Shown: positions 35,698 to 44,479 of the stretch, in pieces
Layout: every line of letters starts with the position of its first letter
Position numbering within the stretch: the stretch's first letter is position 1
DNA from: Paracoccus marinaquae
Lineage (GTDB): Bacteria; Pseudomonadota; Alphaproteobacteria; Rhodobacterales; Rhodobacteraceae
Direction of reading: 5' to 3'
Length of the DNA: 64,000 nt
Assembly: GCF_018860165.1 (NCBI RefSeq)
Contig: NZ_JAHKNG010000001.1
Coordinates: 62,001 to 126,000 of the forward strand
The notes under the pieces: generated by a model
The model's database searches: none
The model's input: the letters and a program-made list of their open reading frames with translations, nothing else
What the model was told of the DNA's origin: nothing
Position numbers and translations under genes: made by a program

Positions 35698-35969
35698 CAG
35701 CCGATCACCTTCTTCCATTCGGTCACCTGCACGCTGTCGAAGAGGCCCGCCGCCCCGTAGGGATCGCCCGCCGCCCAGGCCTCGGCCGCCGCGAGGTCGG
35801 CTGCATCAAGGATCACCAGCGAGCCGCGCATCTCGCCCTCTTCGATCAGCGGGCCGGCCATGCTGACGATGCCGCTGTCGCGGATATGGGCCAGATGCGC
35901 CTCGCGCGTGTCGAGACGGGTCTGCAGCGCGCCGGGCTTGTCCCGGCAGATCACGGCGAAAAGCGGCAT
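35697..35969 (-). CDS. YciI family protein
   Basis: 90-aa protein of the YciI (ferredoxin-like dimeric) family. Conserved elements are the N-terminal FAVICRDKPGALQTRLDTR, the HLAHI His, GPLIEEGEMRGSLVILDA and the DPYGAAGLFDSVQVTEWK end with the acidic residue. Function is unsettled for most members. It is tightly packed between gpsA (0-bp gap) and the EVE gene, an order common in Rhodobacterales. Confidence 0.9.
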   Translation of the reverse strand: MPLFAVICRDKPGALQTRLDTREAHLAHIRDSGIVSMAGPLIEEGEMRGSLVILDAADLAAAEAWAAGDPYGAAGLFDSVQVTEWKKVIG

Positions 35970-36911
35970 CTATTCCTCCTTCAGCGGTCGCGTCATCAGC
36001 ATGTCTGCCGCCTTGTCGACCGAAACGCGGCCTTCGGCAAGGGCGGCGACCATGGCGGCGATCGGCATGTCCTCGCCGAGGCGCGCGGCCAGCGCGGCGA
36101 CGGCGCGGGCGGTCGCCGCGCCCTCGACCGTCGTTGTGGCGTCCCAGTCGGCCGCCGCGCCAAGCGCGTGGCCGAAGCGGAAGTTCCGCGACTGCGGCGA
36201 GGTGCAGGTCAGCGTCAGATCGCCCAGGCCCGACAGGCCGGTCAGGGTTTCGGGCCGGGCACCGAGGCGGGTGGCCAGCCGGGTCATCTCGGCGAAGCCG
36301 CGGGTGATGATGGCCGCGCGGGCACTGTCGCCCAGCCCCGCGCCGATGACCACGCCCGCGGCGATGGCGATGACGTTCTTCAGCGCCCCACCCAGTTCCG
36401 CGCCGGTCAGGTCGGTGGTGCGGTAAAGGCGCAGCACCGGGGTCGAGAGCGCATGTTGCAGCGCCCGGCCGGTTTCGGCATCGGCGCAGGCCAGGGTCAG
36501 CGCGGTCGGTAACCCGCGGGCGATATCGGCGGCGAAGGACGGGCCGGTCAGCGTGGCGATGGTGGCAGCGGGGCAGGCCTCGGCCAGAAGCTGCGCGGGT
36601 CCGGTCAGCCGGTCGAGGTCGATCCCCTTGGCGGTGTTGACCAGCCGCCTGCCGTCCAGCGCCGGGCCGTGGTCGTCGAGAAACGGCCGCAGCGCCTGTG
36701 CCGGCAGCGCCAGCAGCAGGGTGCCGGCCGCCAGCGCGGCACCCAGGTCGTCGGTGACGGCGACGGGGGCAGGCAGGGTGACGCCGGGCAGGCGCGGGTT
36801 CTCGCGCCCCCAGCCGATGCTGCGCCCCCACAGCGTCACCGGGCCGTTCGCGGACAGGGCTACCGCCAGCGCCGTGCCGAAGGCGCCCGCGCCGAGGATC
36901 GAGATGGTCAT
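35970..36911 (-). CDS. gpsA: glycerol-3-phosphate dehydrogenase [NAD(P)+]
   Basis: 313-aa cytoplasmic enzyme reducing dihydroxyacetone phosphate to sn-glycerol-3-phosphate for phospholipid synthesis. The nucleotide-binding motif [14 protein letters not shown] is at residue 7, NTAKGID is the mid-domain signature, and [13 protein letters not shown] has the catalytic Lys. Length is slightly below the usual ~330. The start overlaps tsaD by 4 bp. Confidence 0.96.
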   Translation of the reverse strand: MTISILGAGAFGTALAVALSANGPVTLWGRSIGWGRENPRLPGVTLPAPVAVTDDLGAALAAGTLLLALPAQALRPFLDDHGPALDGRRLVNTAKGIDLDRLTGPAQLLAEACPAATIATLTGPSFAADIARGLPTALTLACADAETGRALQHALSTPVLRLYRTTDLTGAELGGALKNVIAIAAGVVIGAGLGDSARAAIITRGFAEMTRLATRLGARPETLTGLSGLGDLTLTCTSPQSRNFRFGHALGAAADWDATTTVEGAATARAVAALAARLGEDMPIAAMVAALAEGRVSVDKAADMLMTRPLKEE

Positions 36912-37975
36912 GCCTTGGCCCCCTTCTTGCCGCCGCCCAGCATCGGTGCGGCATGGCGGTCCAAGGGCCAGCGCGGCCGCGCCGCCAGATCCATGCCGTC
37001 GCTATGGCCGAGGCGGAACCGTTCGATCCCCGCCCAGGCGATCATCGCGCCATTGTCGGTGCAAAGCCGCAGCGGCGGGGCGAGGAAGCGCGCCCTGGCC
37101 TCGGTCGCCACGGCTTCCAGCGCGGCGCGGATGGCGCCGTTGGCGGCGACCCCGCCGGCGACGGCCAGCAGCGGCACCCGGGCCTCGGCCAGCGCGCGGC
37201 GGGCCTTTTCGGCCAGGATCTCGGCCATGGCGGTCTGGAAGGCGGCGCAGAGATCGCGGCGGTCGCGCTGATGCAGCCCGCCCTGTTCGGCGATCAGCCG
37301 GTCGCGCAGGCGCAGCGCCGCCGTCTTCAGGCCCGAAAAGGACATGTCGCAGCCGGGCCGGTCCAGCAGCGGGCGCGGCAGGTCGAAACGGTCGGGATCG
37401 CCCAGGGCGGCCTCGGCCTCGACCGAGGGGCCGCCGGGCTGGGGCAGGGCCAGAAGCTTGGCCAGCTTGTCGAAGGCCTCGCCCGGCGCGTCGTCGATGG
37501 TGCCGCCCAGACGGGTGAAATCCTGCGCGCCATCGACCCGCAGGAACTGGCAATGCCCGCCCGAGACGAGCAGCATCAGATAGGGAAAATCGACCCCGTC
37601 GGTCAGGCGCGGGGTCAGCGCGTGTCCGGCGAGGTGGTTCACACCGACCAGCGGCAGGCCGGCGCCGGCGGCGATGCCCTTGGCGCACATCACCCCGGCC
37701 ATCACCCCGCCGATCAGTCCCGGCCCGGCGGTGACGGCCACGCCCGACAACTCGCGCAGCTTCGTGCCGGCCTCGGTCAGTGCCTGCTCGACCGCCCGAT
37801 CCAGCCGCTCGGCATGGGCGCGGGCGGCGATCTCGGGGACGACGCCGCCGAAATCCTCGTGCAGGTCGGTCTGGCTGCTGACCACCGAGGACAGGATCCG
37901 TCCCTCGCCGGTGACGATGGCGGCGGCGGTGTCGTCGCAACTGCTTTCGATGCCGAGAAAGATCAGGTCGTTCAT
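36908..37975 (-). CDS. tsaD: tRNA N6-adenosine threonylcarbamoyltransferase
   Basis: 355-aa catalytic subunit (Kae1/YgjD/Gcp) of the t6A system, transferring threonylcarbamoyl to A37 of tRNA. The N-terminus has [12 protein letters not shown], the iron ligands are in VNHLAGHAL (HxxxH), and [10 protein letters not shown] and SFSGLKTA are family signatures. Its partner gene tsaB is at 28054-28656. It starts 58 bp from the divergent hemD gene, so the two probably share a promoter zone. Confidence 0.97.
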   Translation of the reverse strand: MNDLIFLGIESSCDDTAAAIVTGEGRILSSVVSSQTDLHEDFGGVVPEIAARAHAERLDRAVEQALTEAGTKLRELSGVAVTAGPGLIGGVMAGVMCAKGIAAGAGLPLVGVNHLAGHALTPRLTDGVDFPYLMLLVSGGHCQFLRVDGAQDFTRLGGTIDDAPGEAFDKLAKLLALPQPGGPSVEAEAALGDPDRFDLPRPLLDRPGCDMSFSGLKTAALRLRDRLIAEQGGLHQRDRRDLCAAFQTAMAEILAEKARRALAEARVPLLAVAGGVAANGAIRAALEAVATEARARFLAPPLRLCTDNGAMIAWAGIERFRLGHSDGMDLAARPRWPLDRHAAPMLGGGKKGAKA

Positions 37976-38033
37976 GCTCTTGCCGCGCGGGGATGGGGCG
38001 CTTACCCCTGTGGCCTAACACCGGCCGGAGGGG

Positions 38034-38705
38034 ATGCCAATGCCAAGGCGCGCAACGCCCACGCTTCTGCTGACACGGCCGGAGGCCGATTCGCGGCGCT
38101 TCGCGGCGATGCTGCCCGACCTGCCCCATGTCATTTCGCCGATCCTGCGCATCCTGCCGGTTGCCCATGACGCGGCGCGGCTGGCTTCGGCCGAGGCGCT
38201 GGTCTTCACCTCGCAGCACGCCATTGCCATTGCCGGGCCGGGCCGGGGGCGGACGGCCTTCTGCGTCGGGCCGCGCACGGCGGCGCTTGCGCGCGAGGCA
38301 GGGTATGCGGTGATCGAGGGGCCGGGCGATGCCGAAAGGCTGCAGCCGATGCTGGAAGCCTCGGACCTGCCGCTGCTGCATCCGCATGGCCGGCATGTCG
38401 CGCGCGAACTGCCGGTTGCGGGAATGGTCGTCTATGACCAGCTGCCGCTGCCGCTGAACGCCCGGGCGCTGGAGCTTCTGGCCGGCGCGGCGCCGGTGAT
38501 CCTGCCGCTGTTCTCGCCGCGCTCGGCGCGGCTGCTGGCGGTCGAGGCGGCCGGGTCGGCCGCGCCTGTGTGGCTGGCGGCGATCAGCGGCGCGGCGCTG
38601 GCGGCCTGGCAGGGGCCTTTCGAGCAGGGCGAGATCGCGCCCACGCCCGATGCCCGGGGGCTTGCTGCGGCGATAGGCCGCCTGACCGGCGGTGAATTAT
38701 CCTGA
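38034..38705 (+). CDS. hemD: uroporphyrinogen-III synthase
   Basis: 223-aa enzyme closing hydroxymethylbilane to uroporphyrinogen III for heme, siroheme and B12. HemD is poorly conserved; it is recognised here by the bilobal layout, LLLTRPEADSRRF, ALVFTSQHAIAIAG, FCVGPRTAALAREAGY and LFSPRSARLL. Location before mic60 and hemY supports it. Start at 38034 or 38040 (both ATG). hemC, often next to it, is not in the window. Siroheme derived from its product is required by the sulfite reductase encoded at 46467-48125. Confidence 0.87.
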   Translation: MPMPRRATPTLLLTRPEADSRRFAAMLPDLPHVISPILRILPVAHDAARLASAEALVFTSQHAIAIAGPGRGRTAFCVGPRTAALAREAGYAVIEGPGDAERLQPMLEASDLPLLHPHGRHVARELPVAGMVVYDQLPLPLNARALELLAGAAPVILPLFSPRSARLLAVEAAGSAAPVWLAAISGAALAAWQGPFEQGEIAPTPDARGLAAAIGRLTGGELS

Positions 38706-38800
38706 TTGCTGCGGGTTGAGCCGAAGGCCCGGCCTCATTAGGCTGTGGCCGACGCTTTCGGCGGCATTGCCACCGTGGTACGCGAGGACGGGGACCAAAC

Positions 38801-40315
38801 GTGAAAAAGCCAGACGAGACAAAGACCTCCAGCCAGGGCAAGGCCGCGGCTTCTGAAAAACCAGCCAAGGCAGCAGAAAAGCCCGCCGAATCTGTCAAGA
38901 AACCTGCCGCGCGACCGGGAACAGTGAAAAGCGCCGATATCGCTGCCGGCGACGGATCCGGGGCCATGGCGTCCGGTGGCGAGATCAGGCCGGTCGAATC
39001 GACCCTGCTGGGCGAGGGCAAGCAGGGACGCCCCGCCGCAGCCGCCAAACCTGCCGCCACGACGGCGGCGGCGGATGACAAGCCGGCAGATCGAAAGGTT
39101 GTCGAGGACAAGGTCGCCGAGGATGCGGCAAGGAAAGCCGTGCCGGACGATCGGCCGGCGGGCGCCGCGCCCGTGGCGGTATCGCAGGGTTCGTCGACTG
39201 TTCCGCAGGTGGCACCCCCCGCACAGCAGGTCACCGTGCAGAAGACCGGCTTCTGGCCGGTGGTGCTGGGCGGGGTGGTTGCTGCCGGTCTGGGGGCCGC
39301 GGCGACGATCTGGGCCCTGCCGCAACTGCCGGCCGGATGGCTGCCGGCGGCGCCCGGAGCCGAGGTTGATGCCGGGGCGCTCCGCGCCGAGGCCGTCGCC
39401 GCGGCCGAGAGTGCGGCGCGCCAGCAGATCGACGCGTTGCGCACCGAACTGCCTTTGTCCGGGGTGGATGCCACGGCGATCCAGGCCGATGCGGTGAGTG
39501 CCGCCGAGACGGCGGCGCGTCAGCAGGTCGAGGCGCTGCGGAGCGAACTGGCCGAGGCATCGCCACAGGCCGTCGCGCCGGCCGGCGATGGCGGGGCCCT
39601 AGCCCAGCAGGTGGCGGCGCTGCAGGCGCTGATCGACCAGCAGACGGCACGGATCGAGGAACTGGCCGCGCGGCCGGTGCTGGATCCGGGCGCGGCACAG
39701 AAACTGCAGACGCTGGCGGATCAGGCCGGCGCGCTGGAACAGCAGATCGCGGCAACCGCCGAACAGGCGCAGTCCAGCATCAGCGCCGCGCAGGCCGAGG
39801 CGCAGAAGCTGCAGGAGGCCGCCGAGGACAGCACCCGTCGCGCCGAGGCGGTGGCTGCCATTGCCTCGCTGCAGGCGGCACTGGATCGCGGCGTGACCCC
39901 GGATGAGGCCCGTCAGACGCTGGAGGGTGCGGGGCTTGAGACACCCGATGCACTGACCCGCGACGTGCCCAGCCTTGAGGCGCTGCAGGCCGGCTTTGCC
40001 GAGGCCTCCCGCGCGGCCTTGCGTGTCTCGCTGAGCGAGGACAGCGCCGGCGGCGGCAATGCGCTGACGAATTTCCTGAAGGCGCAGACCGGCGCGCGTT
40101 CGGTCACCCCGCAGGAGGGTGATGACACCGACGCGATCCTGTCGCGCGCCAATGCCGAGATCGCGGCCGGCAATGTCGGCGCGGCGCTGGATCAGATGAC
40201 GGCGCTACCCGAGACTGCACGGAACGCCCCGGCGATGGCCGCGTGGCTGGCCGGGGCCACGGCCTATCGGGACGCGCAGGCGGCGCTGTCCGATCTTTCG
40301 GCCAGTTCGAACTGA
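38801..40315 (+). CDS. Mic60/mitofilin-domain inner-membrane protein
   Basis: 504-aa protein. The first ~145 residues are a low-complexity Lys/Ala/Pro-rich cytoplasmic region; one membrane segment lies at about 150-172. Next come long coiled coils (about 180-360, with two related units containing AARQQIDALRTEL and AARQQVEALRSEL), and the C-terminal ~120 residues resemble the mitofilin domain. This is the layout of alphaproteobacterial Mic60, the ancestor of the mitochondrial cristae-junction protein, which bends intracytoplasmic membranes. The hemD-mic60-hemY order is that reported for this group. Confidence 0.85.
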   Translation: MKKPDETKTSSQGKAAASEKPAKAAEKPAESVKKPAARPGTVKSADIAAGDGSGAMASGGEIRPVESTLLGEGKQGRPAAAAKPAATTAAADDKPADRKVVEDKVAEDAARKAVPDDRPAGAAPVAVSQGSSTVPQVAPPAQQVTVQKTGFWPVVLGGVVAAGLGAAATIWALPQLPAGWLPAAPGAEVDAGALRAEAVAAAESAARQQIDALRTELPLSGVDATAIQADAVSAAETAARQQVEALRSELAEASPQAVAPAGDGGALAQQVAALQALIDQQTARIEELAARPVLDPGAAQKLQTLADQAGALEQQIAATAEQAQSSISAAQAEAQKLQEAAEDSTRRAEAVAAIASLQAALDRGVTPDEARQTLEGAGLETPDALTRDVPSLEALQAGFAEASRAALRVSLSEDSAGGGNALTNFLKAQTGARSVTPQEGDDTDAILSRANAEIAAGNVGAALDQMTALPETARNAPAMAAWLAGATAYRDAQAALSDLSASSN

Positions 40316-40326
40316 GGGGGACGGTC

Positions 40327-42012
40327 ATGTTTCTGTCATTGCTGAAAATCCTGTTCTTCTTCGCGGTGGTTCTGGCCATCGCCCTCGGCGCGATCCAACT
40401 GTCGGAAACCGGCCAGATGCTGCGGCTTGAATATGGCGGCGTCGAATATGTGCTGACCCCGATCCAGGCCGTCGTCGCGCTGGCGGTGCTGATGGTGCTG
40501 GCCTGGGTGGTCTTCAAGCTGCTGGGTCTGGGTCTGGCCTTCCTGCGCTTTCTGGCCGGAGACGAGACCGCGATCAGCCGCTATTTCGACCGCTCGCGCG
40601 AGCGCAGGGGCTTCGAGGCCCTGGGCGAGGGGATGCTGGCGGTAGCCTCGGGCGAGGGCAAGCTGGCACTCGACAAGGCCGCCAAGGCCGCCAGATTGCT
40701 GGACAAGCCGCATGTCACCAATGTGCTGACGGCACAGGCCGCCGAGGCGGCGGGCGATTCCGGCAAGGCCGAGGCAGCCTATCGCACATTGCTGGAAGAT
40801 GACCGGACCCGCTTTGTCGGGATCCGCGGGCTGATGCGGCAAAGGCTGGAGTCGGGCGATACCGCGACCGCGCTGCTGCTGGCGCAGAAGGCCTATGCCC
40901 TGAAGCCGCGCCACAAGGAAATCCAGGACACGCTGCTGCAACTGGAGATGCGCGAGGGCGACTGGAAGGGCGCGCGCCAGCTGCTGAAGGACAAGCGGCG
41001 CCAGGGCGATATGCCGCAGGACCTGCATCTGCGCCGCGACGCGGTTCTGGCCTTGAAGGAGGCCAGTGAGGTTCTGGCGGCGGGCAATTCGATCAGTGCC
41101 CGCGAGGCGGCGATTTCGGCCGCCAAGGCCTCGCCCGACCTGATCCCGGCCTCGGTTCTGGCGGCGCGCAGCTATCTCGAGAAGCAGGATACCCGCAATG
41201 CCACGCGGGTGCTGGAAAAGACCTGGTCGGTGCGCCCGCATCCCGATGTGGCCGCAGCCTATGCCGAGATCGTGCCGGACGAGACTCCGGCGGCCCGGCT
41301 GACCCGGTTCGAGCGGCTGATCGCGAAGAACCCCTCCAGCGAGGAATCGCGGCTGCTGAAGGCCGAACTGCTTCTGGCCGCCGAGGACTTTCCCGGTGCC
41401 CGGCGTGCGCTTGGCGATCTGGCCGAGGCCCATCCGACGGTGCGTACGCTGTCGATCATGGCCGCGGTCGAGCGCGGCGAGGGCGCCGATGACAGCGTCG
41501 TGCGGGGCTGGCTGGCCAAGGCCCTGACCGCCTCGCGCGGGCCGCAATGGGTCTGCGACAACTGCCATAACGTGATGGCCGAATGGGCGCCGGTCTGCGA
41601 CAGTTGCAATGGCTTCGACACGCTGACCTGGCGTGAGCCCGATACCCGTCGCTCTGCTCCGGCGTCGGGGGTGTCGGGGGCCGAGATGCTGCCGCTTCTG
41701 GTCGGCGCGCCGAAGCCCGAGGCTGTCGTTGCCGCGCCCGAGGTGGCCGGTGCATCGGCCGATGCCACGACGCCCAAACCCGATGCCGTTGTAGACGCGA
41801 AGCCTGTCGAAGAACCCGAGCCCGCCAAGGTCGAGATCGCGGATGTGGCGCCGGGCATGGTGCCGCGGGAAGAGGATTATGTCGCGGTTGCGTCAGGGGC
41901 GGCCACCAGGCCCAGACCCGTCGAGGACATATCCGAGCCGGTGCCGGTGCGCCCGGATGTCGAGCCTCCGGCGAACGGAAGCTGGACCGGGAAGGCACCA
42001 GGGCAGGGGTAA
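40327..42012 (+). CDS. hemY: HemY-like TPR membrane protein with zinc-ribbon-type motif
   Basis: 561-aa protein with two N-terminal membrane segments (about 5-25 and 40-65), a HemY-type N-terminal region (FLAGDETAISRYFDRSRERRGFEALGEG) and TPR-like helices up to ~residue 390. Residues ~405-430 hold CDNC-x12-CDSC-like pairs, a rubredoxin-type metal knuckle resembling that of LapB/YciM. The tail is Pro/Ala-rich and low-complexity. Despite the name it is not a protoporphyrinogen oxidase; its role in heme synthesis is unproven. GAGGGGGACGGTC precedes the ATG, 11 bp after mic60. Confidence 0.86.
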   Translation: MFLSLLKILFFFAVVLAIALGAIQLSETGQMLRLEYGGVEYVLTPIQAVVALAVLMVLAWVVFKLLGLGLAFLRFLAGDETAISRYFDRSRERRGFEALGEGMLAVASGEGKLALDKAAKAARLLDKPHVTNVLTAQAAEAAGDSGKAEAAYRTLLEDDRTRFVGIRGLMRQRLESGDTATALLLAQKAYALKPRHKEIQDTLLQLEMREGDWKGARQLLKDKRRQGDMPQDLHLRRDAVLALKEASEVLAAGNSISAREAAISAAKASPDLIPASVLAARSYLEKQDTRNATRVLEKTWSVRPHPDVAAAYAEIVPDETPAARLTRFERLIAKNPSSEESRLLKAELLLAAEDFPGARRALGDLAEAHPTVRTLSIMAAVERGEGADDSVVRGWLAKALTASRGPQWVCDNCHNVMAEWAPVCDSCNGFDTLTWREPDTRRSAPASGVSGAEMLPLLVGAPKPEAVVAAPEVAGASADATTPKPDAVVDAKPVEEPEPAKVEIADVAPGMVPREEDYVAVASGAATRPRPVEDISEPVPVRPDVEPPANGSWTGKAPGQG

Positions 42013-42097
42013 CGGCTTCGGGCGAGGGGCGCAAAAAACCGACGCGACCTCTTTCCCTCTTGCGCCGAACCTGCTATCCGGCGCCGCACGATCCGAT

Positions 42098-42173
42098 GCC
42101 GGTGTAGCTCAGCTGGTAGAGCACGTCATTCGTAATGATGGGGTCGGGGGTTCGAGTCCCTTCACCGGCACCA
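42098..42173 (+). tRNA. tRNA-Thr (anticodon CGT)
   Basis: 76 nt folding into a full cloverleaf: acceptor GCCGGTG/CACCGGC, D arm GCTC...GAGC, anticodon stem CGTCA/TGATG with loop TTCGTAA, T arm with TTCGAGT loop. The 3' CCA is encoded. Anticodon CGT reads ACG threonine codons. It is followed by a strong terminator. Confidence 0.97.
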
Positions 42174-42186
42174 GGATCGGCGGAAA

Positions 42187-42224
42187 CAAGACGGCCAGCC
42201 CTTGTGGCTGGCCGTCTTGCTTTT
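42187..42224 (+). terminator. intrinsic terminator after tRNA-Thr
   Basis: Perfect 14-bp inverted repeat (42187-42200 with 42206-42219, loop CTTGT) followed by CTTTT. It lies 13 bp after the tRNA. The remaining gap to 42353 shows no gene. Confidence 0.9.
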
Positions 42225-42353
42225 GACCTGGGCTGTCTGCGCCCGGCCCTTCTGCGGTTCCGGCACATTAACGACCATGGCAGGGGCGAGCCGCGCTTTT
42301 CCGATCTCGGCGGCGCGGCCCCGATCACATCCGGGCATCGAAGCCCGTTCGGC

Positions 42354-44285
42354 CTATTGCGCCTCGGCTGTTTGCAGCAATTCGGTGATCCGCCGCACCG
42401 AGGCCCGCCGGTTTTCGCGAATGTCGCCCTCGGCGCGGATTTTCGGATACTCCTCGCCATAGCCCTGCACGATCAGGTTTTCCGGTGGCACATCGAAATA
42501 TTCGGTCAATGCCAGCGCCACCGACTCTGCCCGGCGATCCGAAAGTGCCAGGTTCATCGCGTCGGGGCCGACGGTATCGGTATGCCCTTCGATCAGAAAG
42601 ATCTCCCGCGGGTTGCCGGTGACGGCTTCCGTGATGACCGAACCAAGCGCCGACAACTGCCGGGCCTGATGCGGGCTGATCGCCGCCGAGCCGCTGTCGA
42701 AGGTAATCGCGTCGATATCGACCGGCGGGACCAGCGCCCGGACTTCGGGGATATTGCGGATCTGGCCCAGCGTGAAATGGCGGTCGATATCGGGTTGCCG
42801 CTGCAGCGCCGCGCGCAGCGCGGCCTCGTCCATCGTGCCATCGAGATCGCGGACCGGGGCCGGCGCGGGCAGTTCTGCGATGTCCACCGGCGGCACGGCC
42901 TCGGTGTCGTCGATCAGCCGTGTCGTGCGCCCATCCGCCGCGATCAGGGTCCGCCGCAGCACCCGCAGATCGGCGTCGCGGATCGTCACCACCTTGCTAC
43001 CATCCGGGCGGGTGACGACGGTTCGGGACGAGCCATCGTCGAAATCCTCGGTGGTGATGGTCGAACCCGGCTGCCTCAGCAGCGCAACCTCGTCCTTGAC
43101 CACCTCCTGACCGCCATCGGGCCGCGTGACCACCACCCGGTCGGGGCTGCTGAGCGCGACCTGACGGTTGTTGTTCAGCATCGAGCCGACGGCGACCGCG
43201 CCAAGCCCCAGCAGAAGCGCCTTTGCCAGATCGCGCTTGTCGTCATCGTCGGATTTTCTGTCGGCGCGGGGCTGGTCCTGCCGCCGGGTCAGGGCATCGC
43301 GCAGGTCGCCCTGAAAATCCTGGGCCGAGGACCGGCGGTTGGCCTCGGTGATCTGCTGCCGGACGACGTTGCGGTTCTGGCGGGCCTGATCCAGCGCGGC
43401 GGCATTGGCCGCCCGGGTTTCCCGGGCCGCGTCACGGGCGGCCCCGCCATTCTGGCCGCCGTTCCCGGCGTTGCGCGCCACCATCTGCCCTTCACCGTTC
43501 ACGCGATAAAGCTGGGCGCCCGCGGGGGCCAGCAGGTAGCGGCCGTTGGCATTCCGCTCGAGCACGACGCCGCGCGGCGTGACAAGCCGGCCGCCGGGGG
43601 GGCAGGGATAGACCCCGCCCGAAATGCAGGCCAGCCGCTCCTGCGGCAGGCCGGCGGCGATTTCCCGATCCAGTATCCGGCTCAGACCGCCCATGTTCCC
43701 GGCGCGGAGGCGGGCGGTTTCGGAACTGGCCCGCTGAACGGCGGCAGGTGTCGGGACATGCGCCTTCTGGACCTGACGCTGCTGCCGGGGAGGCGCCGCG
43801 TCATGTGGCCGCGGCTCTTGTCGTTGCTGGCCCTGCGCCTGGGGTTTCTGGGCCGGTTGCTGCGGCCGCTTCGTGTTGGCCTGCTGGCCGGGTTCGGCAG
43901 AATTCGCCTGTAGCGCCCCGTCCTTGCGTCCCTGCGGTTGCGCCTGTCGGACGGGTTGCGCCTGCTTGGGCGCCGGTTGTCCCTGCCGGACCGGCGGTTT
44001 CGCTTTCTGCGCCGGCCGGTGGCCTTGCTGTCGGTCGCCGCCGTTCTGGTCACCCTTCGTTTCGGCGGCGCGCCGGGCCTTGCGGCGTTCCTCCTCGATC
44101 ACTTGCGGGTCGTTCTGGTTCCGGGCCTGCGCCAGAATGCGGCTCCCCGTTTCCGCCTGCTTCGGGCCGCCTGCCGGAGCCACGATGCCGGCGGCGGGCA
44201 AGGGGCCCTGCGCCAGCACGAATTGCGGCGCCAGCATCGACAGGCAGGCGGCGACTGCTGTGGTGTTACGAATGATTCCGCGCAT
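42354..44285 (-). CDS. OmpA-family protein with long Gln/Pro-rich region
   Basis: 643-aa exported protein (signal peptide MRGIIRNTTAVAACLSMLAPQFVLA). Residues ~50-180 are low-complexity, rich in Gln, Pro, Arg and Lys. The middle part has repeated RPDGGQ/RPDGSK-type units (around 380-460). The C-terminal ~120 residues are an OmpA-like peptidoglycan-binding domain (IEGHTDTVGPDAMNLALSDRRAESVA and the GYGEEYP segment). There is a GGxGQNGG Gly/Asn-rich stretch near residue 285. It probably tethers the outer membrane or a surface layer to peptidoglycan. The start is placed at the signal peptide. Confidence 0.85.
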   Translation of the reverse strand: MRGIIRNTTAVAACLSMLAPQFVLAQGPLPAAGIVAPAGGPKQAETGSRILAQARNQNDPQVIEEERRKARRAAETKGDQNGGDRQQGHRPAQKAKPPVRQGQPAPKQAQPVRQAQPQGRKDGALQANSAEPGQQANTKRPQQPAQKPQAQGQQRQEPRPHDAAPPRQQRQVQKAHVPTPAAVQRASSETARLRAGNMGGLSRILDREIAAGLPQERLACISGGVYPCPPGGRLVTPRGVVLERNANGRYLLAPAGAQLYRVNGEGQMVARNAGNGGQNGGAARDAARETRAANAAALDQARQNRNVVRQQITEANRRSSAQDFQGDLRDALTRRQDQPRADRKSDDDDKRDLAKALLLGLGAVAVGSMLNNNRQVALSSPDRVVVTRPDGGQEVVKDEVALLRQPGSTITTEDFDDGSSRTVVTRPDGSKVVTIRDADLRVLRRTLIAADGRTTRLIDDTEAVPPVDIAELPAPAPVRDLDGTMDEAALRAALQRQPDIDRHFTLGQIRNIPEVRALVPPVDIDAITFDSGSAAISPHQARQLSALGSVITEAVTGNPREIFLIEGHTDTVGPDAMNLALSDRRAESVALALTEYFDVPPENLIVQGYGEEYPKIRAEGDIRENRRASVRRITELLQTAEAQ

Positions 44286-44411
44286 CTGGCTTTCCTTCAC
44301 TGGCTGGTCCGCATTCGCGGCTGCGCCAGAGTAACAGGCGCCGGGGCGCCGGGTTCCCAAACAAGCCTGTGAGCGGTTCGTGAGGTCGCGTCATGGCGGG
44401 GGCCAGCGCGA

Positions 44412-44449
44412 AAATCAAAAAAGGCGCGGAAGATGATCCCGCGCCTTTT
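44412..44449 (-). terminator. intrinsic terminator after fpr (leftward)
   Basis: Inverted repeat AAAAGGCGCGG / CCGCGCCTTTT (44419-44429 with 44439-44449). Read on the minus strand it ends in TTTTTTGATTTT, a good T-tract, 31 bp after the fpr stop. It ends the cys operon. The gap from 44286 to 44411 shows no gene. Confidence 0.88.
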
Positions 44450-44479
44450 ATCCAGTTCTTGTATTCCGCGGTTCGTCCG

